Positions 1 through 13,229 of a stretch of DNA of 64,000 nucleotides are shown piece by piece. Origin of the DNA: Kappaphycus alvarezii (Eukaryota > Rhodophyta > Florideophyceae > Gigartinales > Solieriaceae); assembly GCA_002205965.3 (NCBI GenBank), contig NADL03000017.1, positions 496,001 to 560,000 on the forward strand. Reading direction: 5' to 3'. A program made the translations under genes and the position numbers. How positions within the stretch are numbered: position 1 is the first letter of the stretch; each line of letters opens with the position of its first letter. The notes beneath the pieces were generated by a model that was not told the DNA's origin, did no database searches, and saw only the letters and a program-made list of their open reading frames with translations.

Positions 1-213
1 GAGGGATCTGTTGCGATGGTAGTGAAACAGAAACTACCCGCAGCAGTTCCATACATCGCCTGGAAAATTCTTTCTCGTGCTTTAGATATACAAAACCGAC
101 CACTCTTTCAATATCTAGGAGCCGCTTTCGTTTCATCTGGGGAGATACGTTTCCTCCAACATTCGATCGTGCAGAATGTTCAAGGTGAAATCTTAAAGGC
201 CCTAGCTAATTGA
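1..213 (+). CDS. unidentified reading frame, 3' end of a possible gene
   Basis: The frame is open from the first base of the window and ends at a TAA-type stop at 211-213, giving at least 70 codons, so it may be the tail of a gene that begins outside. The composition is mixed, with hydrophobic stretches but no clear membrane segment. I recognise no family. A chance open frame is possible at this length. Confidence 0.25.
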   Translation, partial: EGSVAMVVKQKLPAAVPYIAWKILSRALDIQNRPLFQYLGAAFVSSGEIRFLQHSIVQNVQGEILKALAN

Positions 214-1240
214 ATTGAATCATTGTACGCTGCAACTTCATTGTGTTTCTTTTCGCTTGGTCACCAAGTTTCTTTCCAAATAAAGGCTTCTGTCTGCAAA
301 ATTCATTTGCTCACCAAATTTCTGATAGTACTCTTCCGCATGTACTGCGCTTCTCTCGTGGACAAAAAGTGAGAGGAATTTTGACCCACGGCGACAGATC
401 TTGAAAGAAAAGGGTGGTCGTCCTTGTTGATGTAGATCGATGAACAGTAGAGATCCTGAACAGCCTTTACTTGATAAGGATGAAAATTTTTTCACCCACC
501 GAAGCCTGGCGAAGTCGTAAGATCAACTTCAGCAGAATTATTAGGAATCAGGGTTACTTGAGAGCCATCACTTTGAGATTTTTGAGTGGACAGTATTTAG
601 AGAGAATGCGCTGGTTTTCTGTAAGTACTGAAAATGATGCCAGATTATCCGATTTTTTTTGCAAAAAATCATTATGAGTATTGATAAAACTACTGCACTG
701 TTTAAATTAGTCCAGTGCAGGGGCGAGGGCGCGGTGAAGGTGGTTAAATCGGAGACCGCAGTGGTTTAGGCGGAAACGGGGAGACGAGAGAGGTCTGAGC
801 TGTCGCATTATGTAAATGTTTATGTGAAAATGTGAAAATTTCTTTACATAGGGACCAGTGCAGTGTCAATTCGCGCGTCTTAAATGCCCGGTGCTGCCAT
901 TTAGATTATCCTTCTTTCTCGAAACCACAGGAAGTTTAGAAAGTAGCGAAACACACAAAACATACCTTTCCGTATAAACTGCGTGCCGTTCTCAATGCCC
1001 ACTTCTCATGTTTGTCTTCAGAAATTTTCATAAAACTGCATCTATCTCAACTGAGCAAGGCTTTGGCGCTGGTGCGGCGAGAAAAGAATAATCGAGCGCA
1101 TCCTCAAGAGATAAATCGAAAAACAAGGCTTCGATGTCGACTCAGAATCAGTTGACCTCTGCAGTGTTTTCGATTACTTGCTTCCTCTTCTGCCATGTAT
1201 CCAATGAATAAATGATCCGTCTATTAGTAATAACATCTTT
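214..1240. other. no recognised gene
   Basis: Frames here are short and overlapping on both strands. I see no family motif, RNA gene or clear repeat. Confidence 0.5.
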
Positions 1241-1351
1241 TGGAATCTATCGATTTTCTCATTTCGAAGGTTCTCCAAGAACTTGCGACACCCAATTGGA
1301 TCTATCGATTTTCTCATTTCGAAAGTTCTACAGAACCTTGCGCGACCCAGT
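1241..1351. repeat. two tandem copies of a ~55-bp unit
   Basis: Two adjacent copies begin TGGAATCTATCGATTTTCTC and TGGATCTATCGATTTTCTC and run in parallel to about 1296 and 1351, differing by a few substitutions. The repeat abuts the end of the LINE reverse transcriptase fragment on the minus strand and may be a local duplication within that relic. Confidence 0.75.
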
Positions 1352-1376
1352 TGGGCATCGATGAGGTCAATGTACC

Positions 1377-1730
1377 CTACGAGGGAGCTCGCTCTTGTGG
1401 ATGTAGCCTCTTTTGTGAATTAGCGGCATTATTTGGCTGAAAAGCCAACGACGGCATCTGTCCATCGTAGAACAAATTCAGGACACGAAATAGCGCCGGT
1501 ACCTTAGTCAAAAAAATTTCTATCATTACCTGTCTAGAGAACAGGTTGAAGGCATTTTGCGCATCCGCCGAGGATAGCGTGTACTTCTCAATGTAGCATT
1601 TGTTGTAGACCTGTACGTTAACATCGTGTGCAATGTAATCGGCTCCACATGGTATTCCGTTAGCCAATTGCAGGGGTGCAAGGTATCCCCTCATGTACTC
1701 TAGAGCTTGAAATACGAGTAAACTTAACAT
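1377..1730 (-). pseudogene. LINE reverse transcriptase fragment
   Basis: A 117-codon frame resembles the first part of a non-LTR reverse transcriptase. The segment with Asp-Ala-Gln-Asn-Ala-Phe-Asn and Phe-Ser-Arg-Gln (residues about 56-68), followed by the Leu-Thr-Lys-Val-Pro helix, matches the block around the first catalytic Asp. The same block recurs in the LINE copy at 16.4 kb with a nearly identical pattern (NAFN, FSRQ, LLPTKVP), so both belong to one family. The YADD motif, C-terminal domains and N-terminus are absent. It is a relic without its own promoter or 3' end. Confidence 0.6.
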
Positions 1731-1760
1731 CAGTCACTGCAATGCTGTCCCAATTGCCAT

Positions 1761-4700
1761 AGGGCGATCGTATCTGACTTAGGGTGGAGGAGCATCAGCT
1801 TCACAATGGGCTATCTGTTGTGCAAAAACTGGCCTCTGGACGTTTCTCAATTTTCTTTAATTCATTTGAATTGAAAATTTCTCATTCAACTCCGTGACTA
1901 CCTTCCTCCCTAACGTAGTAATCTCTGAAATTGCAGTACTTTCATTCTTTGTTTTGAAACAAGATGAATTCATCACTGTAAACTTACAGCGGTTGGATCC
2001 TAGTACTTTATAGATAATTCTCTTTCTGGTTTCCGATATTAAGTCCCAACCATTAACAAAAACTCGCGAGAACAGCCGTGTCTCCTAGCTTCAGCTCTCC
2101 CTTTGTCGGCAACAAAATTAATCCATTTGTTTCTCTACGCTTAACCTTCCTCGACTAACCTATCATATTTATAGTTTCAAAATTTGTCTCCCTGTGTTGA
2201 ACTCCGTTTCAGGTCATTCAAAAGCTCGTCTTCGACATAAATTTCCAAAGAACTGCTACCTCGGCCTTTTTCTACGGTCTAATCATCCAGCTTTTTCAAA
2301 TTTCGGTTTGAGACGATGGATATCCGCCAAAGCTCGTCAGTACTTCCAGACTCGTTTTACCGAAAGTACGTTGAAAAGATGAGTCTGAATCACAGAAAGA
2401 ACTACTTTGGTCTTGAAATTGGTAAAAAGACGAAAAATACAGTGTAACTGCTCCTGTAAATGGTTCAGGTTGCACACCCAGTGCCCTCACAATCTCGGCT
2501 TGGACAGAATGAGCAATAAGATAGCCGAGAATAAGTGACGACTACCATGTTTTCAAAATTTAGCACTGAAATGCATTGTTGTCTTCTCAATGGTAACTCT
2601 ACATACATAAGTGGTTTCATGTATATTTACAAGGTTAATTGTTATTTCGCTCATTATCTGCCTCCATATTAGTTCATGTCGTACACTGTAGGTGAATTTT
2701 CTCCTCAAATCCGGCACTATCGTTGAACTGATAGAGAGAGAGTGCGTGAAGTTTCGGGCTCAAACGCGACAAACTTACAGTCCGAGGAGGGCAGAATGGG
2801 AGAATTTAGAAGCTTGGCCCCCCCCGATTTCTTGCTTCTAACATTCTCTTTGATTCATAGGACTATATCGCTATCTTCACAGATTCATTTCGAATCCCGG
2901 AGCCCTCTCTATCTGCTTCTCGGCTAGATATGGCCATCAAGCTCCTTGTACACTCACTACATCTTTACGTATCTAACTGGCTCTATTAACCATACCGATC
3001 CCCGCTATCTCCCAGTATACTGAACTAGGTACGTCGAAGGATCGCAAAAGAGAACTGCGACCCTTTTCGTACACTTCTATGATGCCTGCGTTTCCCAGAG
3101 CCCTGCCTCTGGAGGATGGTGGAACCTGCCGCCAGTCACAGAAATTTGGCGGTTTCCGATTACTTTGACGTAGTCTTATTTCCAAGGATATCTCCACCGC
3201 TTCGCTCTCTTCTAGTCCCTCCATTGGATTTCACACTCCTACTCGACGCATTTTCCCCGAATTGAAACGTACCCTACACTTCCCCGTTTTCTCTCTACGC
3301 TCCACCTTCTTCGCAGAAGGCAACTCCTACCTCTTCAATTATATTCCCTAACCAGGGTACTCTCACCCTCCATCCGCCGCGTTTCCTCAAACACTCTTGT
3401 AATCTCTAGCTCCACATCACCTGAACGACACTACCGCTGTGTCCCGGATCGCACCAGTGGTCCCTAACTTCCCACTCATAGCCCATTGACGGATCCTTGG
3501 TCAGGAATTCAACAAACCGTGAACCCATATTCAGTTCTACAGACCGTGGCGGCGTCAAGAACAGCAAAATCAATCTGCTCAACTACCTTGCTCACCATGT
3601 GTTCATGCGTTCGATCTCCCCGGTCCTGAATGCTTCAAGTACAGTGGATAACGTCATCGCCCTTGTAGCCACGTTTGCAGCCAATTCAGTGATATTTTAA
3701 AAAATCCTGACTTCAGTTGCCTTCTACCCAAGGTATTCTTGTTGTATAGCACGGAAGCTTTTCATAGAATCAACTAGAGTCCATAGATAAAGTATTCATC
3801 CTATGATACGTTAAAATAACCACATAAAATTAACACCTGGACATTAATATATCACGGATATTTCAATTACAGCAATGTAATGTTGACATTAATATTGACT
3901 AGCTAATTAGCGTTAATTAAGTTCTTAATTTTCATTTATTTTTAAAATTTGATCCGAAAAGATGAGTGAACTCAATGTTACCGCTGGCTTGGAACCAAAC
4001 TTAATCCAGTTTAAAACAGGCATAATCTGGATTGGGCCGACATTTAATAAACTATACGGTAATAAGATTTAAGGGACAAATGTATGGAACAAAGAAATAT
4101 CAGCCAATCAATTGTTAGAGAAATGTGAAACGTGAAGTGCATCGGCCGTTAATGACAGGTCCCTGCCTTCGCCAACCATATTCCCGACGTAATATTATTA
4201 CTCCATTAATGTGACCACCAATAATTTTAAATCAATAATTCCGTTGTCGTGCAGCAATTTATAAGGAAGTGAGGATAACTTCGCATGGGTGTCAGGACTG
4301 GTCATTTTCTGTATTCTCTAGACTGCTGCTCTGACATTAAAGCTTCAGAAGGTAACAATCTGGGTAGTTCCGGGCCAAATCGTGCCTTGCACTATCCCCT
4401 TGCATTAATTACTTATCAAGGCATGCGTACAAAGTAGCAGCTTTGGGGCTATGAACCAAGACTAGTTCTACGATAAAAGTCTTCCCGAACGACGATCGCA
4501 ACCACAGCTAGGGGTAACAAGTAAAGGGAACAAAGAGGGAAACTTCGCTTCTGTTGCACCCAGAAGATAAACGATGATTCAGTCTTTAAAGGAAATAGGG
4601 AAATTTCGGAGTTTGAGTGTCAGTCCGGAGCCGAGGTTACCTTTTAAAATTACGGCGGGGGTAGGAGGACTACACCGCTGTTATATACAAGAGAGCCCCT

Positions 4701-4790
4701 CCGAGGGCACTAAGTGCTTGTTGGACGGCAAATGAGTGGACATCAGGCAGTTGTCATGCTGCTATACAGTGAATATTTTCAAATTGGTGG
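1761..4790. other. no recognised gene
   Basis: The longest frame is an 83-codon minus-strand one at 2973-3224, rich in charged residues and without a recognised family. The rest is AT-rich, with scattered short frames. Confidence 0.45.
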
Positions 4791-4865
4791 CTCACCATCG
4801 CCCGTACTGTATGGACACACCAGTGCCACCATAATCTATGATACTAGAGTACGGGCGATGGTGAG
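4791..4865. repeat. 18-bp perfect inverted repeat (hairpin)
   Basis: CTCACCATCGCCCGTACT at 4791-4808 is followed by its exact reverse complement at 4848-4865, with a 39-bp loop between. It could form a cruciform or an RNA hairpin. It does not look like an intrinsic terminator (no following T-run), and no coding context explains it. Confidence 0.85.
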
Positions 4866-4920
4866 GGGGAAAATAGGTGGTGATGGTACTGCAGAGGCTC
4901 ATTTAAAACCTAAATATTAG

Positions 4921-6489
4921 TTCTCAGTAGTATTTAGAATTAATTAAATTTTTTTGCATTGTCTATATAAACGGTGGTCGGGGTCTGTCGAGCCTCGACT
5001 CCTCCCCCGGTCAGAAAACAACCATCGAAAAAAAGGCCATTTTTCCCACTCATTGTCCCTTCTTGGGCGGCGTCGCTCGAGGGAATGCAAGGACATCGTC
5101 TGGCGATTCCTGACATTTCAGTTCGCTAAAATTCTCGCTACAGAGGCGGAACACTTCTTCTTCTCAGATAAGTAAGGAAAAGTCAGGGAAATTTCGCCCT
5201 AGCGGCATAAAAGAGTTGGGCAAGTAAAAAAGAGGGAGAGTAAAGAGGAGGAAAGAGGTAAAGAGAAGAAAGTGTCAGAGCGGATAATTGATGGAAAAGG
5301 GAAGGTACGATGGCCCCACCTGTCGTCTTTTCCCACCGCAAATCCGCCGCTCGCTGGCCCCACACGTCCGACCCCCAAACTTCGCCTTCTATGGAGCGTC
5401 CTCATGGGTATAGAGCGAATCCTCTGAGGATGTCGACTCGCTGATTGACTCCGCCATTCAACAGAACAGGGAAGGAACCACAAGAGGCATCAAGGAAAAC
5501 GGGGAAGCGATAGAGTCGATTGAGTCCTGTCGGACATAGTAACAAAGGAGCAAGCACATCGAAGACGAGGCTGAGGAGGCCAGCGAAGAGGATACCTGTG
5601 AGAAATCAGAGGAAATGGATGTTTAAACAGCTGTAAATGGGAGAAAAGGTGATCCAAAAACCGCACGAGGCCTCCTGGGGGAAGAATTGTCGACAAGAGT
5701 AAAGAAACTAGGAAAGTAACTGCTATCAGACGTTCTCGAGCGGACGGGACCAAGTTGCCATGGGTGCCCAGAAAGGTATCCAAGACGGATCTTTTCCTAC
5801 TCGGAGCAGCCCCCGTTCGAAGAAAGCATGTGGATATCTCCAGGAGGCTAGGCAAAGTAAAAATCCCATTGGCGAGGCAAGGTAGGTCCCGCAATACAGT
5901 ACTAATCGCAGGACCGTCTCGACCCGCCAACGAAGCCAAAGTAGGGCGTATCTGTGTGACTGCGCTAAAAGTGAGTCAGAATAAGCAGAGAAATAATGAT
6001 AAGCGTAAGAGGAAGGCACACATACCCACCATTATAAGCTGGGTAACTCACCCGTCCATAGAATTTCATCGTTTACTGTGTGACTCATGCATTCCGAATC
6101 TGTAAGTACTGTAGCTGCCTCATTCACGCGGTCGAAGTTCCCGGGTATCATCTCGCCTACAGTTTCTGCCATATTCATTCTTTAACCCAGCTTTACCTTT
6201 CCTGCACTCCAACTTTCGATCTAACTTCTTGTTGCAGTACCAACATAAAACACCTTTGACTTCGATAATGTAAGCTTGCTTGCTATCTTCTGTCACATTA
6301 TCCTAGGCTTCTGCTAGTTACCGCAGCTCCACGTAGTCCCATCTACTCTAGTAACGTCCTGCTTAAGGCTCCTGCGCAGATAATTACTTATTACTTATGT
6401 TGTCGGAATCCCGGCTATGTCCGCGGCATATTTAGTGCCATCATCTGTACAGAATGATTTCAAAAATATTGTAACTAGCAAATCATCAC
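4921..6489. other. no recognised gene; GC-richer patch with overlapping open frames
   Basis: Between about 5183 and 6105 both strands carry frames of 94-149 codons, including a basic 116-codon plus-strand frame (5755-6105) and a 149-codon minus-strand frame (5490-5939). Overlap on both strands and lack of any motif make chance likely. A decayed transposon gene is possible. Confidence 0.35.
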
Positions 6490-6880
6490 TCATAGCTGCA
6501 TCCGTACCAAGTATTCATGCAGGTCTATGTTCGTATTACGCAATATAAGCTTCCATCGGTTGACTCTTGTATCAAAGTTTTTCGATGCCAGTCTAAATGC
6601 TTGACTTATTAAATGTTGCTCCCCGACACGAAGCTCATTCAGAGCGTCCCAAATGTCCTGAGGGCTTTCATCAAAATGAGTGAGAGTATAGAGAGGAACG
6701 TCACCCAGGCCCCTAAGATTCCCACTGCATATCTTGTTTTTGCACACAGTTTGAGAATCACTTAAAGGACCAGTGTAGATAGTAATGATAGCATCCAACG
6801 CATTCTTTTACATGAGTAGAGCCTAAAATCCGCTCTTTCCATAACTTGAAACGTTCCTTACCTCCATTGAACTATGGGAA
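6490..6880 (-). pseudogene. Copia-type Gag fragment
   Basis: A 102-codon frame plus an upstream frame-shifted piece (a Phe-Lys-Leu-Trp-Lys-Glu-Arg stretch near 6835-6860) resembles the N-terminal half of a Copia Gag polypeptide (UBN2/gag-pre family). The features are a 'F-x-L-W-K-x-R' start, then a conserved Trp-Asp-Ala-Leu and an Ala-Ser-Lys-Asn-Phe-x-x-Arg helix. No protease, integrase or LTR was found nearby. The family call rests on pattern resemblance. Confidence 0.4.
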
Positions 6881-9800
6881 GGACTAATATTTCTCGCTTG
6901 TTACTTCTATCATGGCGCTCTCAACCTCGACCGCAGATGCCTCGCGAGAAGCATGCATAGGAACCTTGTGACCCGATTTCCAACTCGAAGATTGCACTTT
7001 CAGAAACCTTTTCCCATACAATAGCGCACCACTACCCAGCGTCTTGATTTTATTCTTGATCTGCGCGAGTTGGGCTGGGCCCAGGATTTATTATACAAAC
7101 CGTGAAATTTGATTATTAAGGTAGGGTTGGTGCTCTTTCGGATGACTTAGTCGGCCTTGTTTACTGGCGCAATTTCTTAACCTAAATAGAAAATCCCCGA
7201 CCGAGGGCTAGCTACCATGTGAGATACAAATATTCAAAGTTATCGGCTACACTAATTCAAGACCCACTGCAGAGCACACAATTCAAACCAACGGAGACTG
7301 TGCTGTAAATGTTAAAAAAACTGAGCGCACCCAAGTGAACGTCGCAAATGAAAAGCAAGCATGTGCACTGTGCTTACCCTAAAGTTCGCCCTCCAGTCCT
7401 CCTTTGGATGATTTCATTCTTCCCTATGTAGACCGTAGACATTTATTGGGATATATTTCACGGCAGGTCTTTCTGGTCCACTAGTTCTACAGATATTTAA
7501 TAGTGTAGATATTTATAGATGGTGTAGAGAGATCTTTGTGATTTAATCGTAAGTAGATACCAAGTAATGAGCATGCTAGAGATAGAGACTTGTGTCGGAG
7601 TTGTGTATCAATAATGGGACAACCCCGCTAGGGTTAGTGAAACAAAATCGGAACTCAACATTTTACCAACACACAACCAAACCTTCGACGCAAAAACCTT
7701 ACCTTTTTTCAGAGTCGCCCGCAAGCGCCACTCTGCTTTTTGTCTACTTTGAAATTTACGACATGGCCCAAAGGTAGAAGGCCCATGCGTGGAGATTCCG
7801 CTTGTTATCATACAAGCCATCAAGTACTGTTGTAACGCAACGGTAGATCGCGCGTAAAAGGCATCCCAGGTAATTATTACACTCCAAAAAACTCGAAATC
7901 AAAAATGCCCTCAGTCCTCAGTATCTCAATGAAAGTCCCCACCAATCCCACTCAGAAGGTAGGTTACCTAAATGTAATCGAGTTTCGCTTGTTGTATACA
8001 GTACGTACTATATTCGGTGATTGTGTATTGTGTACTGTACATTACCACTAGATATTTTTGACCAAAGGACCGGACATTATAGTATCTTTTTGGCCTCGTT
8101 ACTGACTATTTTGGCAACGCGATGGCCGATCAGCATCGAAAAGTGTAGAATTATATGCCCATCTGATGGTCCTATATTTCTTCGCAGACAACAAAGATAC
8201 GTCAACTCGACACCAAGATACGTGTGACCAAAAGTGCCAAATGCCTCCCATTAAATCTTTCAATGCTTCATTAAATCTTTCATTGCTTCAATTGCAACCC
8301 CAATAAGCATTTATGAATATCTTTTAATCAAGTCTGAAGATGCGTCACCGGTGCTTGATGTTTCTGCTTTCATGGTGTGTTGGGGAATGTAACGAAAGAG
8401 GGGTTTTACATGACCACAGAAAAGGCCAAAATTGCAATTAAAGATCACGTATTGTGTAGGGCTGAATCCGGTGAAGAGAAGAATCATAATCAGAGATGAA
8501 TTCTTCTCAAAATAGACCTCCATTACCCTGGCCAACTCAGGGAGAGTAAAAATGCTATGTGATCCTTCTTAGTCACAGAAAAATTTTCTAGACACTACAC
8601 TTTTTCATGATCCGTAGTCGTCCAAGCGCAGGGCATAGTGACCTGCTCAGAACATCTTTGTTCTTCCATAAAAGTTTTGGATCAGAATAACTTCAGCAGT
8701 GACTTAATGAAGGCTTAAAAAATTCTCATAGACTCTTAGAATTGTAGGCGAGATTTTCGGATGGTAAGAAAGTTTGCCTTAGCAAAAATGAAAGGAAGAA
8801 AATGCTTAGTAAATGTAGAGGCGTCAAGGATTCAAAAATACCGAATTGGAACAAGATACGGAACCTTTATATTTATAGTGATTGTCTCTTGCAAAATGGC
8901 CATGGACATCTGGGCTGTTTACATTTCTCGGGGTCGGTCACTGCAAGTACATATTTCAGTCATGTTTGCAATCTAACTATGTCCTTTCCTTTATATGTTA
9001 CCAGGGCTGTGTCTTAAACAGCTTCCCATATGGCGATTAGAGACGACAATACTGCAGTTACCGTATTTATTTTACAGGAGCTTTTCTTAACACTACTGTG
9101 AGATGATTTTGAGCAATAGCGACAATCAGTCATTCCTACACTACCCAGTACCAGACATCTCAAGATTAGAGATTATTTAATCTATCTAGTCAGCTGGCCA
9201 ATACATGGTGACATAACCCTAACAACCGCTACCACAGGAACAGCTCTGCGACCAACATAAGACGAAGTGTTGGGCTTCTAACCGCCTACATGTGAAATCG
9301 GAGACGAGCACTTATTTTCGGGCGTTCTTGAACTTTTTTGTCAGCGGAGTAGGTTCTCTGTAGCCTAACCAAGTGCTTTACATCCTGATGTGGATCACAG
9401 TAAACGCCTCAGTTAGGCGATTTGTCCCATAAATTTGAGTCGTTTTGGTAGTCGACCCCGTTTCCCTAACTATCCTGGTTCTCTCGCCGAGTACACCACC
9501 TATCAATTAACTCTTCTTTTTATCCCTTGTTTCCCTCTCATAGTGAAAAGTGTCCTGGTGTCGTTTCTGGTGTTTTTTGTTTTTGATTTCCTACATTCAA
9601 AAATTTAGTCCAGGAAAACACAGCTCCTTCGGATTGGATCACGAGGTAGGTTTGCTTCACAATTCTCCGTAGAAGTTGCTAAAACTGCAGCAGTACATTC
9701 GAAGTCAGATCTCCCTTCGAACTGGGGCCTCTTGATTTATCCAATCTTGTCTTGACCAGTTTTTGCGGCTTCTGACTTCAGTTTGATCACACTGGTTCAC

Positions 9801-9959
9801 AAGCACCTTTCTGCCAGTGATCTTTCTTATACCTCACCGAAAAAGCTTTTGAAGGTGAGGGAAAAAGGGGGCGCCACTCCATTGTGAAGAGGAGGATTGC
9901 TTATGGCGTCTCATCCTCCTCGGAACGGGCGTAATATACCTCAGTGACCTCAGAGACTT
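6881..9959. other. no recognised gene; short direct duplication
   Basis: No frame shows a family motif. A 22-24 bp direct duplication (CATTAAATCTTTCAATGCTT type) lies at about 8249-8290. A TACTGTAC-rich patch lies at about 7998-8042. Confidence 0.45.
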
Positions 9960-10330
9960 CTCCGAGGGACAATCAAACACGGGAGATTACCCAGTCGGGG
10001 TCCGTATCCAGCGGTCCATAGTCGTGGTTATCGTTGACGCACTCCGTCAACCCTACATGTGCCACTACGCTCTTATCAAATGTCTCTTCCATGATGTCGC
10101 AAATTTCGCAACGTGATTTCCAAACACCCGTGAAATTTCATCCCACGATCGCATGTGAGCTGTACTGTCCAAAAAAACATCGTGATGCCCTCCTCTTGTG
10201 AACTTGCCGAGGTCTGTACGACCACATAGGGGTCAGAGACGGTCAGCCAAGAGAAGGTTGCCGGGAAGATGGAGATCGATCTCCAAGAATTCAAGAAGTC
10301 TTTCATGGGTGGATTCGAGAGAAGTCAGTA
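9960..10330 (-). pseudogene. possible C2-domain protein remnant, frameshifted
   Basis: Reading the minus strand through three frames gives a sequence resembling a C2 domain. There is a Leu-Glu-Ile-Asp-Leu start, then Ser-Asp-Pro-Tyr-Val-Val-Val near 10235-10255 (the C2 calcium-loop signature is SDPYV), then Trp-Asp-Glu and Glu-Thr-Phe-Asp-Lys, comparable to the later loop Asp. Each piece lies in a different frame, so either the gene is decayed or the assembly has indels. Flanking parts were not recognised. Confidence 0.3.
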
Positions 10331-13229
10331 CCCCTCTACAACGCTTCATTACCCTTGATGACCCGGGAGAAATCCGCGCGGCGAGGACTGCCAACTGACG
10401 TTGCGGTGCCCTACCCCCCGTCGACATTTTCGCGGTCTGATTTGTCCGCGCCATCTACGATTCACCCACCGGCCGAGACCGAACCGACTTCACGACGGGA
10501 GACTCACGACAGATGAAACGGGCAGAGATAACGCCCGAGATTTTGAGAGGGGTACGACACGCGCAACAGCGGAGAAAGATGATGCAGGCAAGGAGAGAGA
10601 CACCATCGTAAGGTGCGGTTGGGAGGTGGTGTTGTGGACAGTTTGGAGCGCCGGAGGCTCTTTGGCACTATTTAACTCGCCGGGCAAGCGGATGGGAGTA
10701 CCTCAAGGAGTATAGGCGCGAGAAATCGGCAGGAAAATGAATTGGGAGAGTTGGAAGAGTCAGGAAGGTCGTAGATTCCGGTATTCGAGTCGTTTGTGGC
10801 ACACAAATACTGTATATCGCGCCGCACTGTATACCATTCGATGCCTTCCAGAAGCATAATTGTCTGCTTCTAGCATACTTTTCCGCTTCTAGCATACTTT
10901 TCTGCTTCTAGAAAGTTCGCTGGTACTATACAGTTGCTTATGTGTACTGATACTGTACAGAAACCTAGGTAACACCAACTAGGGGGAGAAACGGAGTAGA
11001 GAAAAAAGGACATAACCCGCTTTCCAGCTCGACACCCCAACCTCCTGTCTCTAATCACTATCCCCCTTTCTTCGTGTCGTGCTCCCTTCCCCGAAATCGC
11101 GCGCCGCTCTTTTCTATCTTCCGCGCCCCAATAACCGCCATACCAAAAATCATGGCAAACTCGCCCCAATCACACGGTCGACACCACTCAAGGTTCACCG
11201 CCACAGCCTCCTAAAGCAATGACTGCGGGGATCTATACCGGAATTAATGGCTACTTGAAAATACACGGCGATCCTATACTGCGCGGGCCGCTACCTCCCT
11301 TGCGTTTTCACCTTCATTGGCACACGTACAGCTTACACCATTGTCATCAACATCTCACTATCTCAAATTGATGCTCCTCGTTTAAACCTCTCGGGCGGTA
11401 CGAAAGCTCATGTACACGCTCAGATATCGAGGGCAACGATATGTGGGGCTCATCCAAAGACAATATTCAAAAACATGTAGCCTGATTGGAGGAAACCAGT
11501 TGCAAGTTAGAGAAACAAGCTGTGTAGATACGCTCGTTGCAGATGAGAACGCAAATATCGATGGGCCCTTAAAAAAATTGACCAATAAGCCCCAGCATGA
11601 AAAAAAAAGCGAACAACATCAAAAGACAAGCAGAGTAAGTGGAGGTTTATGGCTTCTTGCTGCATTCTGCATATCACTATGCACTATTCCGTGGAAGATG
11701 AGGCTAATTTCAAGAGGTATTCCTGATCCTTACCTATTCTTTTGTAGCTCGTAACGACTCTTGGCGTGTGGCTACTTTCCTTCGGCTTTTTCAAAGCTTA
11801 GTTTCTACACTCAAGCCTGTTAGATTTACCCAATCTGCCAGCCTAAAATTTGGAGGCGTGCCTTAGCAATACTTTACCATCTGAACAATCTGATGGTAAT
11901 CTGTATGATACAATCCATCAAGGGTTCCAATAAAACACAGCCCGTCGCAATTTTCTACGCATTTTCTCTAGGCTTACTTAGTTTATGTTCTCGTTCGCAA
12001 AAAAACTCCACATACCTCCACAGAGTCACACATACCGTAGCTGTGTCGATTCACTTTTTGACATTTAAGTGTTGAACAACGGGAGCACAGAGAATAGTAG
12101 CATGGTTCCTAGTTTCCTGCTGTGTAGATAGCTGTACACTACACTTTCATGGCTTATGAAGTACCTTTGCAGTATTTGGAGCAGTTTATAATTCAACATG
12201 GACAATAGTTGAAACAGTTGAAAAGCGACATTCAGGACCGTCGCAAAGCATTTTTGGTTGCCTTGAACAGCTTTTCTAGCTTATGACTGCTTAGCTACTT
12301 AATATAACCATGACTCATGCCGTCTTTCATACCTCTCTGGTCTCTTTTTTCATTATAGCTGCTGCGCTGATGAGGCCAGGTGGCATCACTTCAGTTCTGA
12401 ATGAACCCATCTGTCTGGTAAATTTTGAGTAATTCTTTCCACTTGCGTCCAGAAAATATTTTCATTAGCCAGTGAAAGGCCATTAAATCTGGCAAATATC
12501 TCATTCTTCGCCCCTACTCGTTTCCAGCATCTTTTCCTGCTGCCAGGACGATGGCCAGGTCCGTGAGGGAATATAGTATTCCTCTACGAGAGGAAGAGAG
12601 ACGAAGCGAGAAGCATCTCGTCAAGATGGGAAGGGCATAGACCTGAACCGTAAGGGGCAGAGCCGGGTTTAAAGAAGCAAACTACGTGGAGGACATGTCT
12701 GTTGGTGACTTTGGACGAGCTCTGAGCCGTTGGTTATCGGGGTTTCCTGAAGTTGTTTGATCCGAAGTGCGTCAGTTACTGTTTGTGTTGCTGGAAGGAC
12801 TCCTAAGTGAGGTTGGTGCTTGCGCCGCCTTCCCGTAAGCATCTTCTTTGGCAAGACTTCAAGCCCGTCTAATGTTTGCCTGCTTTTCCTGATCGTTTCG
12901 GCCTTATTGAGGCCCTATTGGTGCACTGTTTAAGCGCTGCAACCAGAGCGTATCATATTGCACCGCGTTCCAAAATATTTAGTGTTCCCTGAACATTTAC
13001 GCATTGGTGTGAGCGCATGGGCTCATGCTTGTACATTTTCATCAGTTCTTGTACCAAAGACTAAATTAATACGCAATGAATTCATGGTTGTAAAATGATT
13101 AGTATTCCGTGCAATTGACCATGTGGCATTTATTGATGGGCAAATATAAAAAATGAGTACATCATTTTGTAACAAATCAGTAAATATTGAATACAAAAGA
13201 CTAATTTTCAATTACAGAGTCAATGAACT
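10331..13229. other. no recognised gene; one unidentified 114-codon frame
   Basis: The frame at 11410-11754 (+) has a charged, Gln/Lys-rich middle and a hydrophobic stretch near residues 79-92 that could span a membrane. It matches no family I know. The stretch 10401-11170 is GC-richer, with overlapping frames on both strands and no motif. Confidence 0.35.
10863..10912. repeat. three tandem ~19-bp units
   Basis: GCTTCTAGCATACTTTTC-type units occur twice in full and a third time truncated (GCTTCTAGAAAG). This is a minisatellite-like tandem array without coding context. Confidence 0.8.

Noticed and set aside
5490..6105. Overlapping frames of 149, 97 and 116 codons on both strands
   Set aside because: Mutual overlap in a GC-richer patch without any motif suggests chance open frames.
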